64,000 bases of DNA, taken from Pseudophaeobacter profundi (lineage in GTDB: Bacteria; Pseudomonadota; Alphaproteobacteria; Rhodobacterales; Rhodobacteraceae). Each line of letters starts with the position of its first letter. Positions within the stretch are counted from its first letter, which is position 1. This document shows, one piece after another, positions 16,991 through 26,469 of this stretch. Both the position numbers and the translations under genes were made by a program. The stretch covers positions 248,001 through 312,000 of the forward strand of contig NZ_JARJEF010000004.1 in assembly GCF_029697505.1 (NCBI RefSeq). The letters run 5' to 3'. Below the pieces are notes generated by a model, which saw only the letters and a list, made by a program, of their open reading frames with translations, was not told where the DNA came from and ran no database searches.

Positions 16991-17299
16991 TCTGCTCTCG
17001 GCCATCGATCCACGGGAGGGCTCTGCCATCCTGGATCGGGCGAATAGTTGCCGATCCAGGATGGCGGTACAGAGGCGTCCTGACCCCACGATATCCGCCT
17101 GCTTTCGACCAGACCGATCAAACGATCAAATCGTTCAAGGCCTAGGATTTTCCGGCAATACATTCACGAATATTGAACTTAAGAAGTCTGCGCGGATTCA
17201 CCATAGTCAACCAAAAGCTGCATCATACGCCTATAAACAACCGCCCAACGGCGCGCACCATACCTTGAGGGAATCGCACCTTAGTGCCATAATATTGAA
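16991..17299. other. Gap without a supported gene
   Basis: Upstream of the integrase remnant and before the cyclase gene. Minus-strand frames here continue the remnant only poorly. I see a possible decayed coding stretch and no RNA gene, repeat or clear promoter. Confidence 0.5.
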
Positions 17300-20200
17300 A
17301 TGGGCAAAACTGTTGAAAGCTGGCTACGTGGTCTAGGCTTGCAGCGATATGCGGATGTGTTCCACAAGAACGACATCGGCATGCGCGCCCTGCCCCACGT
17401 CATGGAAGAGGATCTGGCACACCTCGGCGTCAGCCTCGGGCATCGCCGCCTGCTGATGGCCGCTATCACGGATCTAACCGCCAAGCCCACCGCCGCAGAG
17501 CAGAGCCAAGCAGCAGCAGTTGAACGGCGCCACCTGACGGCTTTTTTTGCAGATCTCGCGGGCTATACCGAGATGACAAACAGATATGGTCCGGAAAAAA
17601 TTCGACGGCTTATTCAGGACTATCAGGATACCGTCGCCCGCAGCGTGTCGCGCTTTGGCGGCAATATCGCAAAGTATCTGGGCGATGGGCTTCTGGTCTA
17701 TTTTGGATGGCCGGTCGCCTATGAGGACCACTCCTATCGCGCCCTTGCAGCCGGGCTGGATACGCTGCAGCGGGCGCAACAGCTAAAAGCCCCGGACGGC
17801 AGCCCCATCTCTGTGCGGATCGGTGTCGCCAGCGGGCTGGTGGTTGTCGGCGATCTGGTGGGCCAGAGCACCCGCGAGGAAGGGGCAGTGACCGGGCACA
17901 TCATGAACCTTGCCGCCCGCCTGCAGGCGCAGGCCCCGGTGAACAGCCTGATCATTCCGGCGGATATGAAGCCCTTGCTGGGCAATGCCTTTACCTTCAA
18001 AACCCTTGGCCCGCTGCACTTGAAAGGGTTCGACACACCGCAGGACGCGCTGCAGGTGCTGGGCGAAACCAGAGCAGAGAGCCGATTTCACAGCCTGCAT
18101 CATGCCTATGACAACCGCATCGTCGGTCGCGCCCATGAACGGGGCATGCTGGAGCAGATCTGGGCACGTGTACGGGCGGGCAGTGGCGAGGCTGTGGTGC
18201 TGTTCGGCGAGGCCGGGATCGGCAAATCGCGCCTGGTAGAGGATTTCCTAGACCGTCAGGTGCCCCTTGAAAACACCGACATCATCCGGCTCAACGGATC
18301 GCCCTATTTCACCACCACCCCATTTCACCCGGTGGCAGACCGCATCTCGCATGACGCGGATCTGGCCCCGATAGACACACCCGAGGAAATGGCGGCAAAG
18401 CTGCGGGACTTGCTGGAGCGGCGGAGCACCCCCGATCTGGATCGGGTGCTGTCGGTCTATGCGATGCTCGCGGCACCGCAGGCCAGGGTCGCGGCTCCGG
18501 TGGCCTCACTGGCACCAGCAGAGCAGAAGGAACTGATCAGCCACACCCTGCTGGAGGTGATCCGGATCCGGGCCTCTGTAAAGCCGGTGCTGATCGTGGT
18601 GGAGGATGCCCATTGGATCGACCCCTCGACGGCGCGGCTGATGGACCGGATCGTGGCCACCTGCAGCGAGATTCCGATCATGGTGCTGCTGACGCACCGG
18701 CCAGAGTGGGACAGCGGATGGCAGACCCGGCACAGCAATGCCACCATCCTGCACCTGTCCAGTCTCGATGCGGTTCAGGCGGCAGAATTGGTGGCGCAGG
18801 TCACCACCCATGTGCCCGACCAGACGATAATTGCCGAAATCATCAACCGCACCGATGGGGTGCCGCTCTTTATCGAAGAGGTCGCCCGCACGGTCTGCTC
18901 CAACGCCAACAAGGCCCCTACGGAAGTGCCCGCCTCGCTGCAGGGGGCCATGATGGCGCGCCTTGATCTGGTGCCGGAGGATGCCAAGATCGCTGCGCAG
19001 ATGGCCTCTGTCTTCGGGCGCGAATTCTCCCCGGATCTGTTGGCCCGGGTCATGGACTGCCCGGAAAGCGCGGTAATGTCGATGCTGGCAGAGCTGTGCC
19101 GCTCCGGACTGATTTACGAAAGCGATCAGCGTCGCGATGCCTATATCTTTCACCACGCCTTGCTGCGGGACACAGCCTATCATTCAATGGTGTCAGAGGA
19201 TCTGAAAAACTGTCACCTTCGGGTGGCAGAGGCCCTGCTGGATCTGCGCCCCGCGTTGGTCGCACGCGAGCCGGAGCTTGCAGCCCGCCATTTTTCCGAG
19301 GCCGGTCAGCACCAGCCCGCCTGCACCTACTGGCGCGCAGCAGCGGAGAAAGCGCTCGCCCGCTCGGCTGGTGACGAAGCCGCCGCCTGCGCCGAAGCCA
19401 GCCTTACCGAGGCCAAGCATCTGGGCAACAGCGCCCTATCCGAGCAGATCACCGCCCTGATCCTGATCGGGCGCAGTCATGAAAACACCGGCCGCCTCAG
19501 CGACGCGCTGGATACGCTGCACCTCGCCGCGCAAATGGCGCAGGACGCCGGGCTCGATGCTTTGGTGAGCAAGGCAGGATATTGGCTGGCGGACGCCTCA
19601 CTGATGTTCAGCACCGGCGTAGAAGCAGCCTATGAAACCTGTTTTAATGCGCTCAAGAAGGTTCCCCCAGAGGATGAACCCGAACGATGCCGCCTGCTGA
19701 GCCAATTGGCCCGTTGCGCGATGCACCTTGGCCGGTTTAGCCAGAGTGCCGAATACAGCAAGGCGGCCGTGAGCCTGGCCAGCCGCCTTGGCGACAGCAA
19801 GGCGCAATTCGCCGTGATGATGTCACGCCTCTTTGCCCCGGTGGCTGCCCGCGATCTGCAAGAGGTTACCAACTGGCGCAGCCGCCTTGCCGACATGCAG
19901 GATCTTGCCGACACGCTGGGCGACATCGACCGGGGACGCGACCGATCACTGCGGTTCTATGTGGCGATGGAGATGGGGGACCGTGACCTGGCCGAGAAGG
20001 CGCTCGACAGTCTGAACCAGGTTGGACAGACCCGCAATCATCCGCAGCTGAACTGGATCAGCCAGCACGCCCGCGCCATGCTGGCCATCCTCGACGGTGA
20101 TTTTGCCGGTGCCGAAGCCTATGCCAAAACCGCGCTGAAGATCGGCCACCAAACCCATGGCACCCATGTCGAAGGCGTCTATGGCATGCAGATGTTCACC

Positions 20201-20803
20201 CTCCGACGCGAGCAGGCTCGACTTCACGAAGTCGCCCCGGTGATCCGTAGACTGCTCGACGATCACCCAGATGAGATGGCTTGGAAGCCAGGTTTTGGCG
20301 TGGTCGCTGCGGAGCTGGGCCACAAGGACGCCGCCCGCCGCATTCTGGTGGAAATTGCCAACACTGGCTTCGACCTGCCGCTGGATGCGCTTTACTCGAC
20401 CACACTCGCCTATCTTGCCGATATCTGCACCGAGGTCTGCGAGACCCGAATGGCGGCGCAGATCTACGAGCTGCTGCTGCCCTATCGTGACATCACCGTG
20501 ATGGCGGGGGTCACCACGGTTTGCAACGGTGCTGCCGGACGACGGCTTGGCGCTCTGGCCGCCCTTATGGGGGACTGGCAGGCAATGGAAGACCATTTTG
20601 AAACGGCACTGGCGCTCGATAGCCGGATGCGCGCCGCACCGTGGGCGGCCCATACAAGGTCCGCCTATGCCTGTGCCCTGCGTCGCCGCGGGCGTCCACA
20701 GGACGAAAAGGCAGCCACCCTGCTTTCGGTTGCGGCGATGGAGGCCGGAATGAAATACGGCATGACCGCCCTGACCACGCACTTGCGTGGGCAGGTTAAC
20801 TAA
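17300..20803 (+). CDS. SAM domain - class III adenylate/guanylate cyclase - AAA ATPase - TPR protein
   Basis: 1167 residues. An N-terminal SAM domain (about 5-60, ESWLRGLGLQRYADVF) is followed by a class III cyclase domain (about 78-255). It has both metal-binding Asp residues (Asp85 in FFADLAGYT, Asp129 in LGDGLLVYF) and the transition-state pair Asn203/Arg207 (IMNLAARLQ), so it should be active. An STAND-like ATPase follows with Walker A GEAGIGKS at 303-310 and VVEDAHWID as Walker B. The last 500 residues or so are helical repeats of TPR type. It is probably a cytosolic cyclic-nucleotide signalling hub. It is followed closely by a DUF4242 gene and then an FAD oxidase gene, and lies between two likely insertion sites. 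Confidence 0.92.
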   Translation: MGKTVESWLRGLGLQRYADVFHKNDIGMRALPHVMEEDLAHLGVSLGHRRLLMAAITDLTAKPTAAEQSQAAAVERRHLTAFFADLAGYTEMTNRYGPEKIRRLIQDYQDTVARSVSRFGGNIAKYLGDGLLVYFGWPVAYEDHSYRALAAGLDTLQRAQQLKAPDGSPISVRIGVASGLVVVGDLVGQSTREEGAVTGHIMNLAARLQAQAPVNSLIIPADMKPLLGNAFTFKTLGPLHLKGFDTPQDALQVLGETRAESRFHSLHHAYDNRIVGRAHERGMLEQIWARVRAGSGEAVVLFGEAGIGKSRLVEDFLDRQVPLENTDIIRLNGSPYFTTTPFHPVADRISHDADLAPIDTPEEMAAKLRDLLERRSTPDLDRVLSVYAMLAAPQARVAAPVASLAPAEQKELISHTLLEVIRIRASVKPVLIVVEDAHWIDPSTARLMDRIVATCSEIPIMVLLTHRPEWDSGWQTRHSNATILHLSSLDAVQAAELVAQVTTHVPDQTIIAEIINRTDGVPLFIEEVARTVCSNANKAPTEVPASLQGAMMARLDLVPEDAKIAAQMASVFGREFSPDLLARVMDCPESAVMSMLAELCRSGLIYESDQRRDAYIFHHALLRDTAYHSMVSEDLKNCHLRVAEALLDLRPALVAREPELAARHFSEAGQHQPACTYWRAAAEKALARSAGDEAAACAEASLTEAKHLGNSALSEQITALILIGRSHENTGRLSDALDTLHLAAQMAQDAGLDALVSKAGYWLADASLMFSTGVEAAYETCFNALKKVPPEDEPERCRLLSQLARCAMHLGRFSQSAEYSKAAVSLASRLGDSKAQFAVMMSRLFAPVAARDLQEVTNWRSRLADMQDLADTLGDIDRGRDRSLRFYVAMEMGDRDLAEKALDSLNQVGQTRNHPQLNWISQHARAMLAILDGDFAGAEAYAKTALKIGHQTHGTHVEGVYGMQMFTLRREQARLHEVAPVIRRLLDDHPDEMAWKPGFGVVAAELGHKDAARRILVEIANTGFDLPLDALYSTTLAYLADICTEVCETRMAAQIYELLLPYRDITVMAGVTTVCNGAAGRRLGALAALMGDWQAMEDHFETALALDSRMRAAPWAAHTRSAYACALRRRGRPQDEKAATLLSVAAMEAGMKYGMTALTTHLRGQVN

Positions 20804-20831
20804 AAACCCAACTGGCAGATTGGAGGACGAG

Positions 20832-21089
20832 ATGCCACGCTTTCTGATTGAGAGAGACTTCGCCCGGAAGCTTGAAATTTCAGACGATGCAAAGCTGCAC
20901 ATCAAGGAAATCAACGACACGGAAGGGATCGAATGGATTTTTTCCTTCCTCAGCGCTGACAAACGCAAGACGTACTGCCTCTATGAAGCGCCGGATGAAG
21001 AATCAATCCGACGTGCGTCAAAACGGCTGGATATCCCGGCCGATGTGATTACGCCCGTAGACAAAGTAGACCCAGGCCTGTTCGCCTGA
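20832..21089 (+). CDS. DUF4242 (SCO4226-like nickel-binding) family protein
   Basis: 85 residues from the ATG preceded by GGAGG; the frame opens 45 bases earlier inside the cyclase end. It begins MPRFLIERDF and has YCLYEAPDEESIRRASKRL, the typical ferredoxin-like DUF4242 pattern. A related Streptomyces protein binds nickel; whether this one does is unknown. It starts 28 bases after the cyclase stop, so it is likely in one operon with it. Confidence 0.75.
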   Translation: MPRFLIERDFARKLEISDDAKLHIKEINDTEGIEWIFSFLSADKRKTYCLYEAPDEESIRRASKRLDIPADVITPVDKVDPGLFA

Positions 21090-21205
21090 TCCCGCCCAAT
21101 CAGGCCCTCATCGCAAGCCTGTTTTGACACCCTGAGTGCGCAACAAAAAACGACCCTTGGCATTGCAGGCAAGCGACCTCCACCCGAACCGGAGGACCTT
21201 GACCC

Positions 21206-22633
21206 ATGCCAGTTTTCACATCCCTCACCGGAGCCCCCACAGAGATTTCAGATGCCGCCGTCGACACCTTTGCCGCCAGCCTGCGCGGCGACCTCTGCCC
21301 TCCGGGCAGCGACGGCTACAAGACGGCCAGAACCCTGTGGAACGCGATGAGCGACCGGCACCCCGCGCTTGTGGTCCGCGCGCTTGGCGCAAGCGACGTG
21401 CAGAAGGCCGTCACATTCGCGCGTGAGAATGGTCTGCTGCTTGCGATCCGCTCTGGCGGGCATCAGATCGCCGGGCATGCGGTAGCAGACGGGGCCTTGC
21501 TTCTGGATCTGTCCCTGATGCGCTCGGTTCAGGTTGACCCGGCGCGGCAGCGCGCATGGGTCGAACCCGGAGCGCTGCTCGGCGATGTCGATAAGGAAAC
21601 GCAGGCCCATGCCTTGGCGGTGCCGACCGGCATAAACTCCACCACCGGCATCGCCGGGCTGACACTGGGAGGCGGTTTCGGCTGGATCACCCGCAAGTAC
21701 GGGTTGACCATCGACAATCTTCTTTCGGCAAGGGTCGTGACGGCGGACGGACAAGTCATGACGGCGAGCGCCGAGGAAAACCAAGATCTGTTCTGGGCCC
21801 TGCGTGGCGGTGGCGGCAACTTTGGCGTCGTGACCTGTTTTGAATTCCAGCTGCATCGGGTCGGCCCGGAGGTGCTTTCCGGGCTGGTGGTGCATCCGCT
21901 GTCCGCCGCCGAAACACTGCTGCCGGCCTTTGCCCGGATCGCCGATCAGGCGCCGGATGAGCTGACGATCTGGAGCGTGCTGCGCCTGGCCCCGCCGCTG
22001 CCCTTCCTGCCAGAGAAGTGGCATGGCACGCCGGTGCTGATCTTCGCGGCCTGCTATGTCGGAGATATGAAGGCGGGCACCCAGGCACTGGCCGAGTTGC
22101 GCGGTCTCGGCACCCCAATCGCCGATGTCATCGGTCCACATCCGTTCACCGGCTGGCAGGCCGCCTTTGACCCCCTACTAACGTCCGGCATGCGCAACTA
22201 CTGGAAAAGTCACGATTTTGACAGCCTGCCTTCCGAAGCCATCAGCACGCTCACCGCCTCAATTACCAGCCTTCCGGATCCGTCCTCGGAAATCTTTATC
22301 GCCCATTTAGGGGGCCGGATGGCAATGATCTCAGAGACGGCAACCGCCTTCCCCTCGCGCGCGGCCCATTTTGTGGTTAACGTTCACACCCGATGGGAAG
22401 CCCCGGCGCAAGACGAGAGCTGCATCGCCTGGGCTCGCACCCTGTTCGACGATCTCGCCCCATATGCGATGGGCAGCGTCTATGTGAACTTCATGCCCGA
22501 AGATGAGGCCGCACGCCTGTCCGGTGCCTATCGGGGAAACATGCACCGCCTGCATCAGGTCAAGACACGTTACGATGCCGACAACCTCTTCCGCGTAAAC
22601 CACAACATTACGCCCGAGAATAAATCACACTGA
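21206..22633 (+). CDS. FAD-binding oxidoreductase, berberine-bridge-enzyme type
   Basis: 475 residues. A PCMH-type FAD domain is followed by a substrate domain and a short BBE C-terminus (VNFMPEDEAARLSGAYRGN to YDADNLFRVNHNI). IRSGGHQIAGHAV contains the His that covalently binds FAD in this family. The Cys that forms the second bond in bicovalent members is not seen (VPTGINSTTGIAGLTLGGGFG), so the flavin is probably attached once. It oxidises an unknown alcohol or sugar, using oxygen. GGAGG at 21191 or so precedes the ATG. It is third in the cyclase-DUF4242-oxidase cluster. Confidence 0.9.
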   Translation: MPVFTSLTGAPTEISDAAVDTFAASLRGDLCPPGSDGYKTARTLWNAMSDRHPALVVRALGASDVQKAVTFARENGLLLAIRSGGHQIAGHAVADGALLLDLSLMRSVQVDPARQRAWVEPGALLGDVDKETQAHALAVPTGINSTTGIAGLTLGGGFGWITRKYGLTIDNLLSARVVTADGQVMTASAEENQDLFWALRGGGGNFGVVTCFEFQLHRVGPEVLSGLVVHPLSAAETLLPAFARIADQAPDELTIWSVLRLAPPLPFLPEKWHGTPVLIFAACYVGDMKAGTQALAELRGLGTPIADVIGPHPFTGWQAAFDPLLTSGMRNYWKSHDFDSLPSEAISTLTASITSLPDPSSEIFIAHLGGRMAMISETATAFPSRAAHFVVNVHTRWEAPAQDESCIAWARTLFDDLAPYAMGSVYVNFMPEDEAARLSGAYRGNMHRLHQVKTRYDADNLFRVNHNITPENKSH

Positions 22634-22830
22634 ATCTGTCGGGCGGAATCGGTAGCGCGCCCTTCCGGCAATCCTGCCCCTATGCGTTCCGACAGGACCA
22701 GTGCGGCTGCCTGTGCAGTGGAACGACAAGGCATCAGTGGATCAAGACGGTTGATCTGTTGGTCGGTGAAACGGACGAGGACTGAACAGAGTGCTGGAAT
22801 AGTCCTGCCGCGACAACGGTTTGACAACAT
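22570..22830 (-). pseudogene. Possible ribbon-helix-helix gene remnant
   Basis: The segment VLVRFTDQQINRLDPLMP then STAQAAALVLSERIG reads like a CopG/Arc-type ribbon-helix-helix domain (strand, helix, turn, helix). The frame then runs into the antisense of the FAD oxidase gene, so a natural C-terminus is missing. No good start codon or ribosome site is seen. It could be a fragment of an antitoxin-like regulator or a chance ORF. The rest of the 22634-23039 gap shows no gene. Confidence 0.2.
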
Positions 22831-23039
22831 TCTTCACCCTCGGAGCGGGAGCGCGAGGATGTGCCAGCCTACATTCTTGGGGGTAACCACAATAGGTGTG
22901 GGAAAGTGCCCTAGCCTTCATAAGGCGCAGACAGATCAATTGTCACGCGGTTGGCTATTAGACCTGCCGGTGACAAAAAGGCGGTCTAGAGGATGGTGTG
23001 AAAACCGGTATTTAGCCCAACCCGTCTTGCTTGACTAAA

Positions 23040-23126
23040 TGGTGCCCAGGAGAGGACTCGAACCTCCACATCGTTGCCAATACTAGCACCTGAAGCTAGC
23101 GCGTCTACCAATTCCGCCACCTGGGC
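23040..23126 (-). tRNA. tRNA-Leu (CAG)
   Basis: 87 bases including encoded CCA, with the long variable arm of class II tRNAs. The acceptor GCCCAGG pairs with CCTGGGC; the anticodon stem-loop CTAGCTTCAGGTGCTAG gives CAG; the T-arm AGGTTCGAGTCCT is canonical. No duplicated 3' end was found in the window. Confidence 0.95.
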
Positions 23127-23307
23127 AGGTGTCGTGAGAGGCCGTATAAGACGATGCAAGAGGCAGGTCAAACGGAAACGCACCGTCGTAGAAAAAAACT
23201 TTGCAGACCAGGGATTCTTGGCAAAATCCAACTGAACTCCCCATTCTATCAATATCTTACTCAGGCCAATATTTCTGCTAGCGGGGCGCAAATATTTCTT
23301 TGCTTAT

Positions 23308-23321
23308 TTGATCCTGCGCAA
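23308..23321 (+). promoter_or_regulatory. FNR/FnrL-like half-conserved box before hemN
   Basis: TTGATCCTGCGCAA: the left half TTGAT is perfect and the right half matches three of five bases of the TTGAT-N4-ATCAA consensus. It lies 35 bases before the hemN ATG. hemN is a classic FnrL target in Rhodobacterales, but this site is weak. Confidence 0.35.
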
Positions 23322-23355
23322 GGTCGAGCGCCGCGATAACCGACAAAACAGATGT

Positions 23356-24711
23356 ATGAAACAGATTGATCGCCTTGCTGCGCTTGGGCTTTTTGACAGC
23401 CGCGTGCCCCGCTACACCTCTTATCCCACCGCCCCGGTGTTCAGCCCCGATATCGGGCTGGACCTCCAGCGCCGCGCCCTGGCTGCGCTGGATCCAGCCG
23501 TGCCGGTCTCGGTCTATATCCACATCCCCTTTTGCGAGCGGCTGTGCTGGTTCTGCGCCTGTCGCACCCAGGGCACCCAATCGATCAGCCCGGTTGAAAG
23601 CTACCTGACCACCCTGGAGGCAGAGCTTTCGCTGCTGGCGCAGGATTTGCCTGCCGGGCTGCGCATGGGGCGGCTGCACTGGGGGGGCGGCACACCGACC
23701 ATTCTGCCACCGGCGCTGATCCACCGTCTGGCCCAGGCGGTAAAGGCGGTGTTCCCGCATACGCCGGATTGGGAATTTTCGGTCGAAATTGACCCCACCC
23801 TGGTGGATCGCGACAAGATTGCCGCCCTCGCCGCCGAGGGCATGAACCGCGCCAGTATCGGCATTCAGGATTTTGACCCGCTGGTGCAACAGGCAATTGG
23901 CCGGGATCAACCCTATGAGGCAACGCTGGCCTGCGTGGAGGATCTGCGCGCGGCCGGGATTCAGTCGCTGAATGCCGATCTGGTTTATGGGCTGCCGCAT
24001 CAAAACAGCGACCGCATGGCCGACACCCTGGACAAGGTGCTCAGCCTCAAGCCTGATCGCATTGCGCTGTTTGGCTATGCCCATGTGCCCTGGGTGGCAA
24101 AGCGGCAGAAACTGATCGACGAAACGGTACTGCCGGGGGATCTGTCACGCCACGCACTTGCCGGACAGGCGGCTGATGCCTTTGCTGCCGCCGGGTTCAC
24201 GGCCATTGGCATTGACCACTTTGCCCGGCCCGATGATGGCCTGGCAAAGGCGGCTGAAACCGGACATCTGCGGCGCAACTTCCAAGGCTACACCGAAGAT
24301 ATCTGCCCCAGCCTCATTGGCATTGGTGCCTCGTCCATCTCGCGCTTTGCCGAAGGATACGTCCAGAATGCCCCTGCCACCCCTGCCTATATCAAACGGA
24401 TCGAAGCAGGTCATCTGGCCGGATCCCGCGGCCATGAAATGACTGACACAGATCTAATGCGGGCCCGCGCCATCGAAATGATCATGTGCGATTTCACCCT
24501 GGACCGGCAGGCGCTGCGCCAGCAGTTCGGGGCCGAAGCCGACAGCCTTCAGGCCGATCTTGCGCGGATACAGGCCCGGTTTGGTGATTTTGTCACCCTC
24601 AGCGATGACAGACTGGAAATTCCCCCCGAAGGCCGCCCCCTGACCCGGCTGATCGCCAGCCTGCTGGACGCCCATATGCCCAGCGACGCCAAGTTCAGCC
24701 GCGCCTCTTAG
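23356..24711 (+). CDS. hemN: Oxygen-independent coproporphyrinogen III oxidase
   Basis: 451 residues from the ATG of MKQIDRLAAL; a TTG 48 bases earlier is less likely. It is a radical-SAM enzyme that decarboxylates coproporphyrinogen III to protoporphyrinogen IX without oxygen. The [4Fe-4S] motif is Cys60-x3-Cys64-x2-Cys67, with the extra Cys69 typical of true HemN (CERLCWFCAC). HWGGGTPT and the RYTSYPTAP N-terminal segment are also HemN-specific. A strong terminator separates it from the convergent proS. Confidence 0.95.
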   Translation: MKQIDRLAALGLFDSRVPRYTSYPTAPVFSPDIGLDLQRRALAALDPAVPVSVYIHIPFCERLCWFCACRTQGTQSISPVESYLTTLEAELSLLAQDLPAGLRMGRLHWGGGTPTILPPALIHRLAQAVKAVFPHTPDWEFSVEIDPTLVDRDKIAALAAEGMNRASIGIQDFDPLVQQAIGRDQPYEATLACVEDLRAAGIQSLNADLVYGLPHQNSDRMADTLDKVLSLKPDRIALFGYAHVPWVAKRQKLIDETVLPGDLSRHALAGQAADAFAAAGFTAIGIDHFARPDDGLAKAAETGHLRRNFQGYTEDICPSLIGIGASSISRFAEGYVQNAPATPAYIKRIEAGHLAGSRGHEMTDTDLMRARAIEMIMCDFTLDRQALRQQFGAEADSLQADLARIQARFGDFVTLSDDRLEIPPEGRPLTRLIASLLDAHMPSDAKFSRAS

Positions 24712-24790
24712 CGGGCAAAAAACTGGCCTGCCGCTGCCACCTTGGCGACGTCGCGCCAGGGGCAGCCAAAGCGGGTCCAGCCCGGCACAA

Positions 24791-24829
24791 ACAAAAAGGG
24801 GGCAGCCCAAATGGCTGCCCCCTTGTTTT
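24791..24829. terminator. Bidirectional intrinsic terminator between hemN and proS
   Basis: A 12-bp stem AAGGGGGCAGCC / GGCTGCCCCCTT with a five-base loop, preceded by AAAAA and followed by GTTTT, so it has a T tract on both strands. It lies between convergent genes. Confidence 0.9.
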
Positions 24830-24850
24830 AATACCCGATGATCTGACGGA

Positions 24851-26206
24851 TCAGAAGCCGCGACCGGCCTGATGCGGCGCATAGATTGCTGCAATTTTCT
24901 TCACCGCCTCTTCGGGCGACAGTTCTTCGCTTTCGCCACTGCGGCGCGAGGTGAGCTCTACCACGCCGTTTTTGAGGCCGCGCGGGCCAACAGTGATGCG
25001 CCAGGGCAGACCGATCAGGTCCATGGTGGCGAATTTGCCGCCCGCACGTTCCTTGCGGTCGTCATATAGCGGTTCCAGCCCCAGCGCGGTCAGCGCGGTG
25101 TAAAGCTGATTGCAGGCGGCGTCGGCCTCATCATCCCCTTGTTTCAGATTGACGATGCCACAGTGGAACGGCGTGACGCCTTCGGGCCAGATAATGCCCT
25201 TGTCATCGTGGCTGGCCTCGATGATGGCGCCCAACAGACGCGACACCCCAATCCCGTGGCTGCCCATGTGAACCGGCACAGGCTTGCCATCGGGGCCTTG
25301 TACCGTGGCGCCCAGCGCTTCGGAATATTTGGTGCCAAAGTAGAAGATCTGGCCAACCTCGATCCCGCGCGCCGTCCGACGGCGTTCTTCCGGGACTTCG
25401 TTGAAAAGGGCTTCGTCATGGGTTTCATCGGTGCGGGCATATTTGGAGGTAAACTCCTCCAGCACACCCTGGCACTGTTCGACACTGTCGTAATCGATTG
25501 CACGATCGCCAAAGCTCAGATCGGTCACCGCGCTATCATAAAAGACTTCGCTTTCGCCGGTTTCAGCCAGCACCAGGAATTCATGGGTGTAATCACCGCC
25601 AATTGGGCCACCGTCGGCCCGCATTGGAATCGCCTGCAGCCCCATGCGTTCATAGGTGCGCAGATAGCTGACCAGATGGCGGTTATAGGCGTGCAAGGCG
25701 TCCTCTTTGGACAGGTCGAAGTTATAGCCGTCCTTCATGTAGAATTCACGGCCGCGCATCACGCCAAAGCGTGGGCGGATCTCATCGCGGAATTTCCACT
25801 GAATCTGATACATGGTCAGCGGCAGATCCTTGTAGCTGCTGACATGGGCACGGAAGATATCGGTGACCAGTTCTTCGGCTGTGGGGGTAAACAGCATATC
25901 GCGGCCATGACGATCCTGCACCCGCAGCATTTCCTGGCCGTAATCGTCATATCGACCAGATTCGCGCCACAGATCTGCGCTCTGCATAGTGGGCATCAAC
26001 ATCGGCATGTGACCAGCGCGCAGCTGTTCTTCGTGCACGATGCCTTCCAGCTTTTTCAGCACCTTGAAGCCAAGCGGTAGCCAGGAGTAAATCCCGGCCG
26101 AGGATTGTTTGATCATACCGGCCCGCAGCATATAGCGGTGGCTGACGATCTGGGCCTCTGAAGGGTTTTCTTTCAGGACAGGCAGGAAATAGCGGGACAG
26201 GCGCAT
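24851..26206 (-). CDS. proS: Prolyl-tRNA synthetase (short alphaproteobacterial form)
   Basis: 451 residues. It charges tRNA-Pro. Class II motifs are present: motif 2 [22 protein letters not shown] and motif 3 [14 protein letters not shown], followed by the anticodon-binding domain ([24 protein letters not shown]). The YbaK-like editing insertion of the longer bacterial enzymes is absent, as is usual in alphaproteobacteria. It is a monocistronic gene, with an ordinary start at [13 protein letters not shown]. Confidence 0.97.
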   Translation of the reverse strand: MRLSRYFLPVLKENPSEAQIVSHRYMLRAGMIKQSSAGIYSWLPLGFKVLKKLEGIVHEEQLRAGHMPMLMPTMQSADLWRESGRYDDYGQEMLRVQDRHGRDMLFTPTAEELVTDIFRAHVSSYKDLPLTMYQIQWKFRDEIRPRFGVMRGREFYMKDGYNFDLSKEDALHAYNRHLVSYLRTYERMGLQAIPMRADGGPIGGDYTHEFLVLAETGESEVFYDSAVTDLSFGDRAIDYDSVEQCQGVLEEFTSKYARTDETHDEALFNEVPEERRRTARGIEVGQIFYFGTKYSEALGATVQGPDGKPVPVHMGSHGIGVSRLLGAIIEASHDDKGIIWPEGVTPFHCGIVNLKQGDDEADAACNQLYTALTALGLEPLYDDRKERAGGKFATMDLIGLPWRITVGPRGLKNGVVELTSRRSGESEELSPEEAVKKIAAIYAPHQAGRGF

Positions 26207-26469
26207 GTTAGTCTCATTCTTACGAAGGGTTTTCCCAGCGGTCTAAGCCATGACAGCCCCGCAAGCAATCATGCTTTGCCAATTGCCGAGGCAGGACCGC
26301 TGCCAAACCGATCACTACGCCAGCCCCTGCTGCCGATTGCCCCCCAGGCAGCCTACGCAGCCCGGCTTTTGCTAAAATTTTGCCACAGGGTCACGGCTCG
26401 GCCCTTGCGCTGCGGGCTGCCATCAGGAAAGAGTGGGGTCAACGCACCGCGCCCTGACCGAGTAAGCTG

